This document shows positions 1-9,919 of a stretch of 64,000 bases of DNA, piece after piece. Every line of letters begins with the position of its first letter. Positions within the stretch are counted from its first letter, which is position 1. The stretch lies in the NCBI RefSeq assembly GCF_963678635.1, contig NC_087069.1, positions 36,747,959-36,811,958 of the forward strand, given 5' to 3'. The position numbers and the translations under genes are program-made. The stretch is from Symsagittifera roscoffensis. Lineage: Eukaryota; Xenacoelomorpha; Acoela; Convolutidae. The notes beneath the pieces are model-generated. The model was not told the DNA's origin. It was given only the letters and a program-made list of their open reading frames with translations, and did no database searches.

Positions 1-124
1 AAAGAAACATTTTCCAAAAATTTTTTTTTGCATGCAACATTTAAATTTTTGTGTGCATAACGTAGTCCTGGATACACTAAAGTTATTTTTTTTTCAAAAA
101 CGCTGAAAACTCCTATTTCTTTTG
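1..124. other. AT-rich DNA, no gene seen
   Basis: Unique AT-rich sequence with long T runs. The only item of note is a TGCATGCA octamer at 29-36, one of five in the unique part of the window. No reading frame or RNA gene is supported. Confidence 0.6.
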
Positions 125-1083
125 TATGGCGTGTTTATGTAACCCTTGATTATTGTCTGGTAATTTAAAAAACCAAATTTTTAAATTAATCATCTTTGAA
201 AAAATTTGCCAAACTAAAAAAGTTTGTTACTTTCCTTATATGATTTGTGAACGACAGCTATAAGACAATTCAGGTCGTTTTCTATGCATTGTAAAGGCAA
301 GACCGTCCAACCTTTGGTGCTTTGAGTAAACCAAGGTCTTTGTCACTTGTGTTCGGTTCCAAGCACAACCCAAAAGTTTTCAGAAATCAAATTTAGAAAC
401 AAAAAATCAAGTTTTTCGTTTATAGAAAAAGGCTTATCATAGAGATTTCATATAATTTTCGTACATATGGAATTCTGTGAAATGGTATGACAAGAAGTTT
501 CTCATATATGAAAATTAAATGATAAGAAGTTTTGGTCAACCCGGGCCTTTTAATTGGTTAACTAAGTTGATCGAAGTCGAATAATCTAAAATTGCTCATC
601 CTGGGTTGATCAAAAAAGCTAACCATACAATTTTCACATATATAAAAAAGCTAGCATAAGTACGGAAAATTGCATGAAAGTTCTATGATTAGTGATTTTT
701 CATATATGGTGCGGTTTGAGTAGCATTCTCCCATAAATTAAAAAAATGGATTTTTGAAATTGAATTTCTCACAGTTTTTAGGATGTTTTTGTGACCGAAC
801 ACATGAGACAAAAACCTTGTTTTGCTCAAAACTAGAGTCACGAAAACTTTGATCGTCTCGCATTTGCAATGCATTGGAAACGACCAAAATTGTGTACGAG
901 TTTTCTGATGCAAATCATATACTGAAAGCATCACTTTTATATTTTGGTAAAATACTTCAAAAAAGATTATTCTTGAAGTTTGAACTTCTAATTGCCATTT
1001 AGTATTTAGTATATTTTTCTGAAAGGGTCGATTAAAAAAATTGAGTTTCCCAGCGCTCCCAGAAAACTATAAACACCGTATTT
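125..1083. repeat. Long imperfect palindrome, possible foldback or MITE-like element
   Basis: The left and right halves are imperfect reverse complements of each other. Matching pairs seen by eye, moving inward, are GTGTTTAT at 131 with its complement at 1069; TATATGATTT at 237 with 912; TGTGTTCGGT at 348 with 794; ATCATAG at 436 with 683; and GGTCAACCC at 534 with 603 (one mismatch). The fold axis is near 570 and the outer part of the right arm carries about 50 extra bases. Similarity along the arms looks like roughly 70 to 75 percent. Minus-strand open frames inside it have no coding character. No clear target-site duplication was identified. A foldback transposon, an old MITE with long inverted repeats, or a decayed hairpin RNA locus would all fit. 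Confidence 0.75.
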
Positions 1084-1339
1084 GGACAAAGTTTTTTACG
1101 CTGCGGGCACATTTTGAAAAAAAAACATGACTTTTTTTGGAAAATTTTGACCAAAAAAATGCGTTTTTTTTTGGCGCGCGCTTCCCCTCAAAACAAGTAT
1201 ATAATGTCGTCTTTTGAAACATTTTAGGGTTGGTCGACTGAAAACGGATTTCTTATAAAGGACCAAAGTACATTTAATTAACTCTAACTCGAATAGTTTT
1301 GAATTGATAATAGCTAAAGGTTTCAGGTATTGACAACAG
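1084..1339. other. AT-rich DNA, no gene seen
   Basis: Unique sequence with several A and T runs and a short GC-rich spot near 1170-1185. No supported coding region, RNA gene or repeat. Confidence 0.5.
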
Positions 1340-1425
1340 CTCTGTGTCGGCAGGGGGTCGAATCCCTGAGGGAGGAAAACGTCCGCAAACCCCCACACCC
1401 CCTAAATACGCCCCTGCAAAGAATA
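1340..1425. mobile_element. GC-rich SINE-like patch
   Basis: A sharply bounded GC-rich island in AT-rich DNA. It contains CAGGG-GGTCGAAT-CCCTG (about 1351-1368), a perfect 5-bp stem around a loop resembling a tRNA T-arm (the RNA polymerase III B box), followed by a C-rich stretch with CCCCCACACCCCC and a TACGCCCCTGC end. No convincing A box or full tRNA cloverleaf was found. Short elements of this look are commonly dispersed in invertebrate genomes, so a tRNA-derived SINE fragment is inferred; there is no second full copy in the window to prove it. Frames through it are proline- and glycine-rich by composition only. Confidence 0.35.
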
Positions 1426-1758
1426 GTTTGCCAGTTTTGTACAATTTCGTGAGGAACTTTGATTTTTCAAGCAACCTTGAGACATCAATTTTAGCTGGAA
1501 AACAAGCACTTGCATGCAAAAAGTTACCAAACAGATCATTTGCAGTTTTTAATTTATTTTGTCTGTTCCATCTTTTGGATATTTATTATAGCTTTATGTT
1601 TATAGAAAATTAAGAAAAGTTTTATTATAACCTTATCTTTATAGAAAATTGGGAACAGACAAAAACCATAAAAGACCAAATGATTTATTTCAAATTTTTT
1701 GCATGTAAAACCTACTTTTACTGATAAGATTTACGCCACAATGCTGCGTAAATTTGAT
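1426..1758. other. AT-rich DNA downstream of the neuropeptide exon
   Basis: Unique AT-rich sequence. Two near copies of a TTTATAGAAAATT motif lie at about 1600 and 1638. A TGCATGCA octamer is at 1511-1518. If the neuropeptide gene has a third exon it could lie here or beyond the left edge, but no exon was recognised. Confidence 0.45.
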
Positions 1759-1860
1759 TCAGCATGCAAACTTTGTTCTAAATTGGCAGATTGCGCTTTT
1801 TAATTGATTCTGTCTTGATTCCAACGTTTGCAACTTATTATATTGAGTTTCCGTTCGCAC

Positions 1861-2002
1861 CTGGAAGAGAGAAGGCCACGAGTATCTTTTTCCGAAGGAG
1901 GGTGTGAACGCCATCCGCTTTCCGAAAGAGGGCGAGAACTGAGACACGCCTGTGCGCTTTCTAGTCTCCATCTGCTGCTGTTGTTGTTCGTTCTCTCGCT
2001 GA

Positions 2003-2034
<32 letters not shown>

Positions 2035-2111
2035 GTTTTGTACCCATTCCATGGCATCCACCCACTCTCTTGAGAGCAGAGGATCTGACGACATCATCCT
2101 CGCTATCTCAT
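1861..2111 (-). CDS. Neuropeptide precursor, exon with two PSF-amide peptides
   Basis: Seen: on the minus strand an exon opens after a TGTTGCAG acceptor (AG at 2113-2112) and stays open. Counting from the first ATG (2097), residues 23-31 are nine Gln, 38-42 five Gln, and 46-48 are Arg-Lys-Arg. TGVSQFSPSF-GKR (49-61) and MAFTPSF-GKR (62-71) follow, then YSWPSLFQ. Known: Gly-Lys-Arg after a short peptide is the signal for prohormone-convertase cleavage and C-terminal amidation. Inferred: the products are two secreted peptides sharing F-S/T-P-S-F-amide. The frame is open up to the acceptor, so the exon is internal and needs one base from upstream; the signal-peptide exon at 14,577-14,796 supplies it in phase. 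A CAG|GTGCGA donor may end the exon at 1861. Without splicing there, the frame runs to a stop at 1759 through a more AT-rich tail. Family not recognised; some nematode neuropeptide-like proteins also give SF-amide ends. Confidence 0.7.
1972..2040. repeat. CAA/CAG (poly-Gln) microsatellite inside the exon
   Basis: On the plus strand a (TTG)9 tract covers about 2005-2031, with a shorter CTG/TTG tract at 1972-1988. Read on the minus strand they are the two Gln runs of the neuropeptide exon, separated by H-Q-R-E-N-E. Length variation between individuals would be expected. Confidence 0.85.
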
Positions 2112-2119
2112 CTGCAACA
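2104..2119 (-). promoter_or_regulatory. 3' splice acceptor of the neuropeptide exon
   Basis: On the minus strand the intron ends TTTTGTTGTGTTGCAG and the exon begins ATGAGATAGCG. The 16 bases at 2104-2119 recur exactly at 2288-2303. Using this acceptor keeps the reading frame of the peptide-coding exon open. Confidence 0.55.
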
Positions 2120-2287
2120 CAACAAAAGGGTTGATCAACTCATGAAAACAATTTTTTTTATTTTTTCGAAAATTTACAATGAACTTCGAGATTTATATAA
2201 CAGGTTAAATCACCGCTGTCTCTCAAGGCCCTAATAAAGCATAAAACAAGTCTTCAAAAAGTGTTTCTCAGAAAACCAAACACAATT

Positions 2288-2303
2288 TATCTCATCTGCA
2301 ACA
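2288..2303 (-). repeat. Second copy of the splice-acceptor motif
   Basis: An exact 16-bp copy of the acceptor region at 2104-2119, 184 bp further into the intron. On the minus strand it also reads TTGCAG|ATGAGATA. Splicing here would give D-E-I-N-C-V-W-F-S-E and a stop after 22 residues, so it would make a truncated product. Confidence 0.5.
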
Positions 2304-5300
2304 GAAAAAAAAGTGCAGCCGAACTAAAAAAAAACAAATGCTTCAGAAAAAAAATATTGCGAACTGAGATTTTTTTTATTAAGTCTTTTTATTGCGAGCG
2401 TCACTTAAAACGAGTATTCTTGACAAAGGCAGGAAAAAACCGATTAATTTCGGGTTATCATGTGTCTGCTGATTTTGTGTAGGTACATAAACCAAAAATG
2501 CGGACAGTTCTAAGAGGTAAAATTCTTCCTACTAAAAAAAAACAATTTATGAATTGATTTTGATTTCACTACATTTACATTAGGTAGCTGGAAACTTTTT
2601 AGCGGTAGTATAATATATTTTCTAAAACGATCAGTTTCAAATTGTAAATTTTTCAATAGATGAAAAAATTGACCTCAATTTGATTAAATTGCCATATTTT
2701 ATTTCCAATACACTTAATTCTGATTTATGGGTTAATCAATATTCAATTCTTGAGGCGGTCGTCTTGTCTAGTCCTTAAATAGCGCTAACATTACAACTCC
2801 AATTTCCTAAATGGCTTCACAAAAAGCAGGACAGTTTACAACCACCGGAAAATTATTTCTTAAATCAAAAGCAGTGAAAGTAACGTTCAAATCAATATCA
2901 TTAGGGCAGTTATTTGCTGACTCTATAAATCCAAAATCAATCGAAATCTTGAAAAATATTCCTGACGCCCATTTTAAAGTGCATTTGACGAAGCTACTTT
3001 TAATTAATCTTAATTAAAAAGAACACTGTTGTAAAAAAATTTAAAAAATTGACTTTAAGTCTAGCATGAGTCATATGAAGTGATCATGTGATGCAATTTC
3101 CGAGCAACCAATTAATTTTTGTAGACGATCTCAAAAACTGCTTATTTGTGCTTTCATGTACTTTCTGTTGCTTCTTTGAATTCCATCAATTCATTTTTTA
3201 AATTTTTTTTTTGCTTCTAAGAGTTTTTTTATTTTAGCGCGAAGAAACTGAATTAGTCATTTATCCATAAGAACAAGGTATTAGTAAAAGTATTGAAAAA
3301 CAGTAAAAGTATTGAAAGTAGTAAAAACCCAGTATTGGATTGAAAAAGTCTGGGAAAATTTTTCGCCTGAAAAAGGAAAAAATCTGACCTGTTTTTCTCA
3401 AATACTGAAATAGGTTTCGATATTTTTTATCCCCCAAAAAATACTCAATTTTGGTCTGCGTATTTTCCAAAGGCCATTTCGGCGCCAATAGGTACTAGTT
3501 TTGAAGGGTGGATATACAAAACGCTTCGAAAAAATGCATTTTTTTTTGTTCGAAAGTTTTCAAAAAGACTCAAACACGCGGAGCATGTGACGTGTTAAGA
3601 AAATGCCTGCGGGCGGTGCAAAATAATTGCATCGTAGTAATTCTGATAAAAATATTCTTTTCCTCAATCCAGTGAGGTTTTCGGCATCCTTATTTTTTTA
3701 CATATGGTTTTATATGAAACTTCACGTCTCGTTTCAGAGATCATATTTTAACAAAAATATATGATTGAGCGGTAAGTACCACAGAATGTTCTAAATAGCT
3801 ATTTTTGCAAAATTTAACTAAAAAAACTTTGCTTTCGATATTTCAGAAAAATTTGGTTGTTGAAGTAAAAGATACAGATCCATAATTATAGTATTGTCGT
3901 TATTTCGGATTGTAACTGAAAGAAACGAAAAAAAAACACATCTTTTCATTTCTTTTCCTAAAGATAGTAGAAAATATAAGCAAGCAGCAGCGAAATAAGG
4001 TCGACCATTCAGCTATAACAGCTTAAAGACCATTTGTTTAAGAACTGATTCAATTTATTAGTTGTAATCTCGGACCAGTCAATCAAGCTCAAATGAAGAT
4101 TAATTGTGCAATTCTGCGATAAAATTAAGAAAGGTGTTTCCTCTGCAAACACTACTGCCAATAGAAATGGAGATCATTTTGTACCAGGTGAGTATAATTA
4201 GGAGACTGTACTTTATTTTGATTATGCCACTTATTCGAACCGACAAGCATAATCCTATTTAAAGGCGCTGCATGCAAATTTTTAGCAGGAGACGTTTTTT
4301 TAGAAAAAAAATGAATTGATTTTTCGCGTAGGTCTGCCTCGTTTTTTTACATATCCAATCTGCTTGAGCAAGGTAGATTTTTTTGGCGATTTTGGTGAAG
4401 TTTTAGACGATAAAAAAAACTTTTTCAGCGCCAGCTTCCTCCCACAATTGATGCAAATTTACATCAAAAACTTATGCGAGTAACATTATCCGACATAGGC
4501 TGCTGCCAGCAGACTAAAAGAAGAAAAAAAGAACGGCTTAAAAAGTCGATGTCGAATTTCAAAGATTATAGCCAATTGATATTTGATCCCCTAGTTCTGA
4601 GGCACAAGGATATAACAAGTTCTCAGAAGCTTTTTAACGAACTCAAATACTCAACTTTTTAAGTGGTTTCAACAAAGCAACTCGAAAAACATCCCTTCTT
4701 TTGTTGAGAAAGCCTTATATTGCATGCTCCTTTGATGTTTTTTTTTCATCCTAAAAATTACCAGTCAAAAAGGGTGGATTATCAGGGCCTCAAAAACTGG
4801 TTTAGCCGAGACAAATTTTGCAACTAACTTCGTAATCAAAGAGCGTTTTTTGCTCTCAAATTTTAAAAAAAATGAAGTTAATTTAAAAATAAATGAATAC
4901 TGACCTATCAGAATGGGAAATTGGGGACCTACCTACAATTTAATTTCGCTTTAATAAAAATCAGTTAAACAAGTTAAGCCATCAAAAGGAAGCAAATCGG
5001 TCGATATGTTTCAAAACTTGTTCATGAGGTAGCGACCAACAAACAATTCACCGCCTAGAAAAAATCAATCAAACCTCCCTCCATACAGGTTTGAATCAAA
5101 TGAATAGTTTTGCTTTCGAAGCTCGCCTTTTCTTTTGAATTCACTGGCCTCTGTCTCAATCAATCGAAATAACACAAGTCAGATCATGAAACTTCTCAAC
5201 GAATGGATTTTCGAACGTCAAACCATCGCTTTGCGATGAAAGAAACAGGTATCAAGCTATAGTTTAGTGCAACATAATAGCCATTCGAGCTTTTAAGAAA

Positions 5301-6835
5301 CCAACTTAATTATTGTTGAAACATGTTGCAACTTTTGTTTAATTTGTGAAACGCGTTTTTTGAAGAGAAACTTTATTTTCAACTTATTCATGGAACGAAC
5401 AAATATGTGAATATTCGATGAAGAGGAAATAAACTTTGAAGTAGTTGAAATCCTTTTAGTATTTTCCAGTATCTTTTCATACGTCATTTGGGAACTTGAC
5501 TGAACAAAGAGCATGTTTACAAATCAATAATGCAGCTCTTTTTAACTTGGTCTGGCTATGGCCATATTTAATTCACGTGATAAGGCGGGGGTTATAGCAG
5601 CACCTGTTTCAAAACACAATGCCAAAACGCCTCCTGTATCTTTACTTTGTTTCCGTCTTTATTCTTAATGGGCCTTTGTAGACGTCGAATAATCCTCTTT
5701 TGGTTCCCTTTTTGGGAGACCCGACTAGATATCTTTTTGAATTTATCTTTTTACTCAATGAGGATTAAATATTCTGATTTTTTCATGATGATCATATTTA
5801 ACTATGCTAGCTCAAACGTCCGACGTTTCGATTATCCAATTTTGGCAACATCCGAAAAAAAAACATGAAAACTGCACATTTTTTAATGAAAAAAAAACAA
5901 ATTCGAACAATGAAAGTTGCCTATCCTTCAAATAAATTCCGTATATTAGAACTTCTTATTATGTAAGAAGTTGCAGGATTCTTAAAGGAAAATTTCTATA
6001 CTTTTTTGGTCAACCCGTTTTTGTCTACCAGAGGAATTATCGGCTTTTGGATATTTAGACAATCTGATATTCCACCTGTATTTAGCCATATATTCATATT
6101 GAAATACTTACAAATCATAATTCAAAAGCTAAGTTTTAGATTTTGTTTCCAAATATGGTATCAATTTATTGATGGCGGAGAAACTCTAATCTACTCTCGT
6201 CGAATTGAATTTACAATAAGCTGATAACGGAACGCCAAAAATTCTGAATGAGGCTTGAAAAAACATTTTATTGAGATTTGAAAAAATGAAGTACCAATGT
6301 TTCTCACTAGTAGAGTTACTTTATCTCAAAAACTGACATGCTAATTGAATCAGATAAGATCAAGTTTAACAACAATAATTGTCATTTGAAATGCTGAAAA
6401 GCTTTTGCGAGAAATTATAAGATAACATGGCTTTTAAACATATTTTTCTCCGCTTAAACTTTTGCTAATGAACTTTTTTGTCCTATTATTTTTAAGACAA
6501 GAGATCAAAATTCCGTTGGATCTCAAATATGTCCAAGAAATACAAAAGAAAATTATTTTTTTTTCAAAATCTTAAGATTTAGATTTAATCCGACAATAAC
6601 TGCAACCTCAATAACTGAAACCTGATTTCACGCTAAATGCTCAAATATGATAACAAATGTTCTGATGCAACATTATAACTTATGAAATTGTGTTAAAATT
6701 CTTGGTTGAAACTTAAGAATGGTAAAACTTTTTTACTGCAATCTTGTCAGCACTGTACAATGGCACAGATTTTAACTTTTTCTACTTGAAGGTACGTGAA
6801 TGCCATTTTAGGTTACAATATAAGCAACATCAAGC

Positions 6836-6840
<5 letters not shown>
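2304..6840. other. AT-rich DNA, presumed intronic, no gene seen
   Basis: About 4.5 kb of AT-rich sequence with long A and T runs. Open frames on both strands are short, AT-driven and without recognisable domains. It contains a small tandem duplication (3283-3317), one TGCATGCA octamer (4269-4276), and an isolated strong donor-like CAG|GTGAGT at 4185-4193 on the plus strand that has no convincing exon before it. Confidence 0.5.
3283..3317. repeat. Short tandem duplication, 19-bp period
   Basis: AGTAAAAGTATTGAAA occurs twice, at 3283 and 3302, followed by a partial third AGTAAAA at about 3319. Minor simple repeat. Confidence 0.7.

Positions 6841-6868
<28 letters not shown>
6841..6868. repeat. 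(AG)14 microsatellite
   Basis: Fourteen perfect AG units following GCATGCG. No coding context. Confidence 0.95.
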
Positions 6869-6872
<4 letters not shown>

Positions 6873-7956
6873 CTCTAAGCTCTGCTAGAAGACTCTATTT
6901 ACTTTTTCAGTTCAAGCTCCCCCCTCAACACTAACATATATTATAACCAAAGGCGCCTTTTGAAAAATTTAGGCTGAGTTTGCTAAAAATGACTATGTTA
7001 AAAGACTACCAAATGGGTAGTTTTTTGTTGCCAAGGGATCTGCCACTAATCAACCAACTTGCAAACCGGTACAGCTCTCGGATTTCATTAGAACTCCAAC
7101 TCTTAGAAAAATCTTGGGAAAACTCTTCTGAATAAATGCATTAATTTTGTAAGAGCTTTAAAAAACAAAAAAAACTGATGCAAGACTCTTCTAGCAAGAT
7201 TAATTCTGATGAAGGAAATTATTAAGAAAAAAATGCATGCAACGAAATTATTTTTGGATTTGTTATATTTGAGTTCTTATTAGTTTCTTCTAATCTTTAG
7301 CAGATACTTAGCAAACGCTCAAATTGAAGATAGCTGAAATATGTATTCCTCGATAGACCAGATAAATATGCAGAAAGCACCCAATTGATTGAAACTCTAA
7401 AATTTTAAATGTTATTTTATGACTTTTGAACGTTTTTCATTATATTGAAATTAGAACAAAAAAACTGCTTAGAATGTTACCAGAATAATAGATGTGGCTA
7501 TTATTTTGCAATTTCGAGCTCATTATTTTAGCTAAAAAATGGGAAATTTTTGACTCTTTGTCAATCAAAAATATCGTTAAAGCAACCGCATGAATACTTT
7601 ATTTCATAGGCAAAAAAAATGTTTATATATTTCAAACTACCAGGCATAAGTGACTAATTAAAGCTCTCTAGTTGTCCAAAGAAGAAAACCAGGTCGAGCA
7701 CCGGAATCTGTCCTTACTTCGAAGGTCCCAAACACAAGCTTGCTCGTATCAGGACGAAGCCCGCGTGTTCCTTTTTCCCCCTAATAATGAAGGAAAGATT
7801 TTTGCTTTTGAAAGTTTTGTAATTTTTTTGTTTCTCCTATTTTGATTCCCCCACGTGCTATGCAAAAAAATTAAGATGAAAATTTAAAAATACAAAAATG
7901 ACAAAAAAAATAGTCGAGACAAGGTTCTGGGACGCGCAGAAACTTGAAAAATCCGT
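6869..7956. other. AT-rich DNA, no gene seen
   Basis: Mostly AT-rich, with one TGCATGCA octamer at 7234-7241. A GC-richer patch at about 7690-7782 could be read on the minus strand as a 63-nt exon between ATTAG| and |GTAAGG. Its open frame has the wrong phase to join the neuropeptide exons, so it is not annotated as coding. Confidence 0.45.
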
Positions 7957-8289
7957 CAATCAATGTACCAAAATTCTGTTGAGCACGGTCAAAATATACC
8001 CCGAGCACGGTGGAAACATGCGTAAAGCATGGTCCAAATGTAACAAAATCTGTCGAACACGTTCAAAATATACCTCGAACGCAGTAAAACAAGCATCGAG
8101 CACGGTGCAAACGTACCAATACTCTGTTGGGTACGGTCAAAATATATCTCGAGCACGGTTGAAACATGCGTCGAGCACGGTTGAAACATGCGTCGAGCAC
8201 GGTCCAAACGTACTAAAATTCTGTCCAGCACGGTCAAAATATACCTCAAACACGGTCGAAAATTACCTCACTGACTGTCGGAACATACT
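7957..8289. repeat. 22-bp minisatellite with a three-unit higher-order period
   Basis: Degenerate tandem units built around TCGAGCACGGTTGAAACATG. Two adjacent 22-bp units at about 8150-8193 are almost identical. Three unit types alternate: about 24 bp ending AAAATATAC, about 22 bp ending AAACATGC, and about 28-29 bp ending in ACTAAAATT-like sequence. They give a higher-order period near 74-75 bp that appears at least twice, then a version with one extra 22-bp unit. A stray related unit lies at about 8612-8640. Long open frames across this block on both strands come from the repeat and are not genes. Confidence 0.85.
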
Positions 8290-9060
8290 TCTAATAAATT
8301 AGTGTTCTAAGCATTTCTTTCAAAAAACAGCCGTACTTTTTCGATTTTTGACGCAAATTGACAAACATAATGTTCATAAGAACAAAAAAAAAACAGACCA
8401 AAAATAGTATATCGTTACAATGTCTTTAAATAACAAATGATTCGAAAAAAACCTTTTTTGAAAAAATCACCTTAAGATACTACCCGAATGTTATAAACAT
8501 TAGTTTTTACTTTCGAGTAGTTCATGTTAACTGGAAGTCTGAAAATACACAAAATGGTCAAGAGGTTTGAAACAATTGTCTCTTTGGTCGAGCAACGTTG
8601 ATCATCTTTCTTTCAGTCGAAACGGTCGAAACATACGCAAAATTGGACTTCAGTTGGTTTTTCTATAGAGTTTTGTAGATTAATTCCACGTATAGCACGG
8701 CAGATTTGTTAGGAGCACAACTTTCTTAAATGCCTAGCCGTTGATGTTGTTTTTGACAAGAGTGAGAATTTTCTACTTCACCCGAGCAGTTCCTTAGTTT
8801 TTTGAAAAAATCTGATTTATCACAAACTTTCATCAACTAATTTCACTTCGCTTATGAAGCTGGATTTATAATTTATTCAGGTTTTTACCAGTTTTCTTAT
8901 AGTTCTGTACTTCTAAGCAGTTTAGCAAGGCCAGAACTAGACGCGAAAACGCTAGAAAATCAAGAAAAATGGACCTAAAGATTCACGGGGGCACAAATTT
9001 TAAACTCAGGGTATTGAAAAAAAAATATTAAGTTCATATGAAAAAAGTTATGTACACAGG
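8290..9060. other. AT-rich DNA, no gene seen
   Basis: Unique AT-rich sequence with a few stray matches to the neighbouring minisatellite (GGTCGAAACATACGC near 8624). No supported coding region or RNA gene. Confidence 0.5.
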
Positions 9061-9540
9061 TGACGTGGTTTCGTGGTTTCATCGTCTAGAACGGACAAAA
9101 TTCGTACGCTTGGACGCCGACAAACAGCTATCGGCTCAGAAAGAAAGCGGATTTCAATAATATGTCAGCGAAGACGAAGAAACCGGGATGGCAAACGAGC
9201 GGATGGCAAAAGAGACAAAAACAGCGATGAAAGAAAAAAGGCATGCGAAGTAAAAAAAAAGGTGGTGGGGGTGAAAGGGAGGATACGCTAACGGTGCAGT
9301 CTAACTTCCCGGAGAGCGGTCAACGGAGCGATGGCGGAGCCGAAATCAGGGCATTGAGACCGTCAGCAAGAATTCAAGAAGTCAGGTGTCACCACAATAG
9401 GGGCGAGGTCATGATTTGGAAACTACGAAAGTCCGAACAATATTTAGCCACACCAAAAATTAGTAGTGGGAGCAGGGGAACCTGGGAGCGGAAAACTAAA
9501 CAGAGCGGGTAAAACAAGGGAGAGGACTGTCGCCGGTCTA
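9061..9540 (+). other. GC- and purine-rich patch, possible decayed retroelement or exon
   Basis: A roughly 480-bp island clearly richer in G and in purines on the plus strand than its surroundings. Two overlapping plus-strand frames (about 9073-9291 and 9243-9512) are rich in Arg, Lys, Glu and Gly, with no domain I can name. Neither has a flanking gene, poly(A) tail or terminal repeats that I could see. The sharp composition change and frame switch fit an old, frame-broken insertion such as a retroelement gag/ORF1 remnant. A lineage-specific exon or non-coding RNA is also possible. Confidence 0.3.
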
Positions 9541-9898
9541 AAATTTCATCCAAGATTTTTTTCGCCGTAATCAGTATAATTTAGTGATGTAAGTCTTAAC
9601 TGTCGGGCAATGTGTCAAACACCTGTCAATCTCATTATAGAACGACTTCTACCGAATCGTTCATACAATGTCGGGGTTGGGTTTTTGATGGCTGTTTTCA
9701 TTGAGAATATGTTGCCTATTGTCTAAAAAGACTTACTGTACATGCGTTTTTTTTCAATCTAACTGTTTTGCTGCTAAATCAGTTTAGGAGAAAAGAAATG
9801 ATTGTAATGAGAAAAACGAAAATTCGAAGGAAATAGTGCATGCAACTTCCTTGTACTACACATGCTGTAACAAAATTTGGATATCTTCAACTACTAAA
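9541..9898. other. AT-rich DNA, no gene seen
   Basis: Unique AT-rich sequence with one TGCATGCA octamer at 9837-9844. Nothing else supported. Confidence 0.5.
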
Positions 9899-9919
9899 CC
9901 CCCCCCCCCCCCCCCCCCC
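9899..9919. repeat. Poly-C run of 21
   Basis: Twenty-one consecutive C residues in otherwise AT-rich DNA. The complementary strand is a G run that could form a quadruplex-like structure. Length may be affected by sequencing error. Confidence 0.9.

Noticed and set aside
1351-1368. tRNA gene
   Set aside because: Only a T-arm-like stem is present. No acceptor, D or anticodon arm can be fitted on either strand, and the loop is eight bases.
4167-4193. Strong plus-strand donor CAG|GTGAGT after a short ATG frame
   Set aside because: Only seven codons precede it and no acceptor or continuing exon could be matched.
7718-7780. Possible 63-nt minus-strand exon between ATTAG| and |GTAAGG
   Set aside because: The frame that would follow from the signal-peptide exon hits a TGA, so it cannot be an intermediate exon of the neuropeptide gene. 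No other support.
7898-8302. Long open frames on both strands across the minisatellite
   Set aside because: A periodic repeat with few stop codons gives open frames on both strands. The residues simply echo the 22-bp unit.
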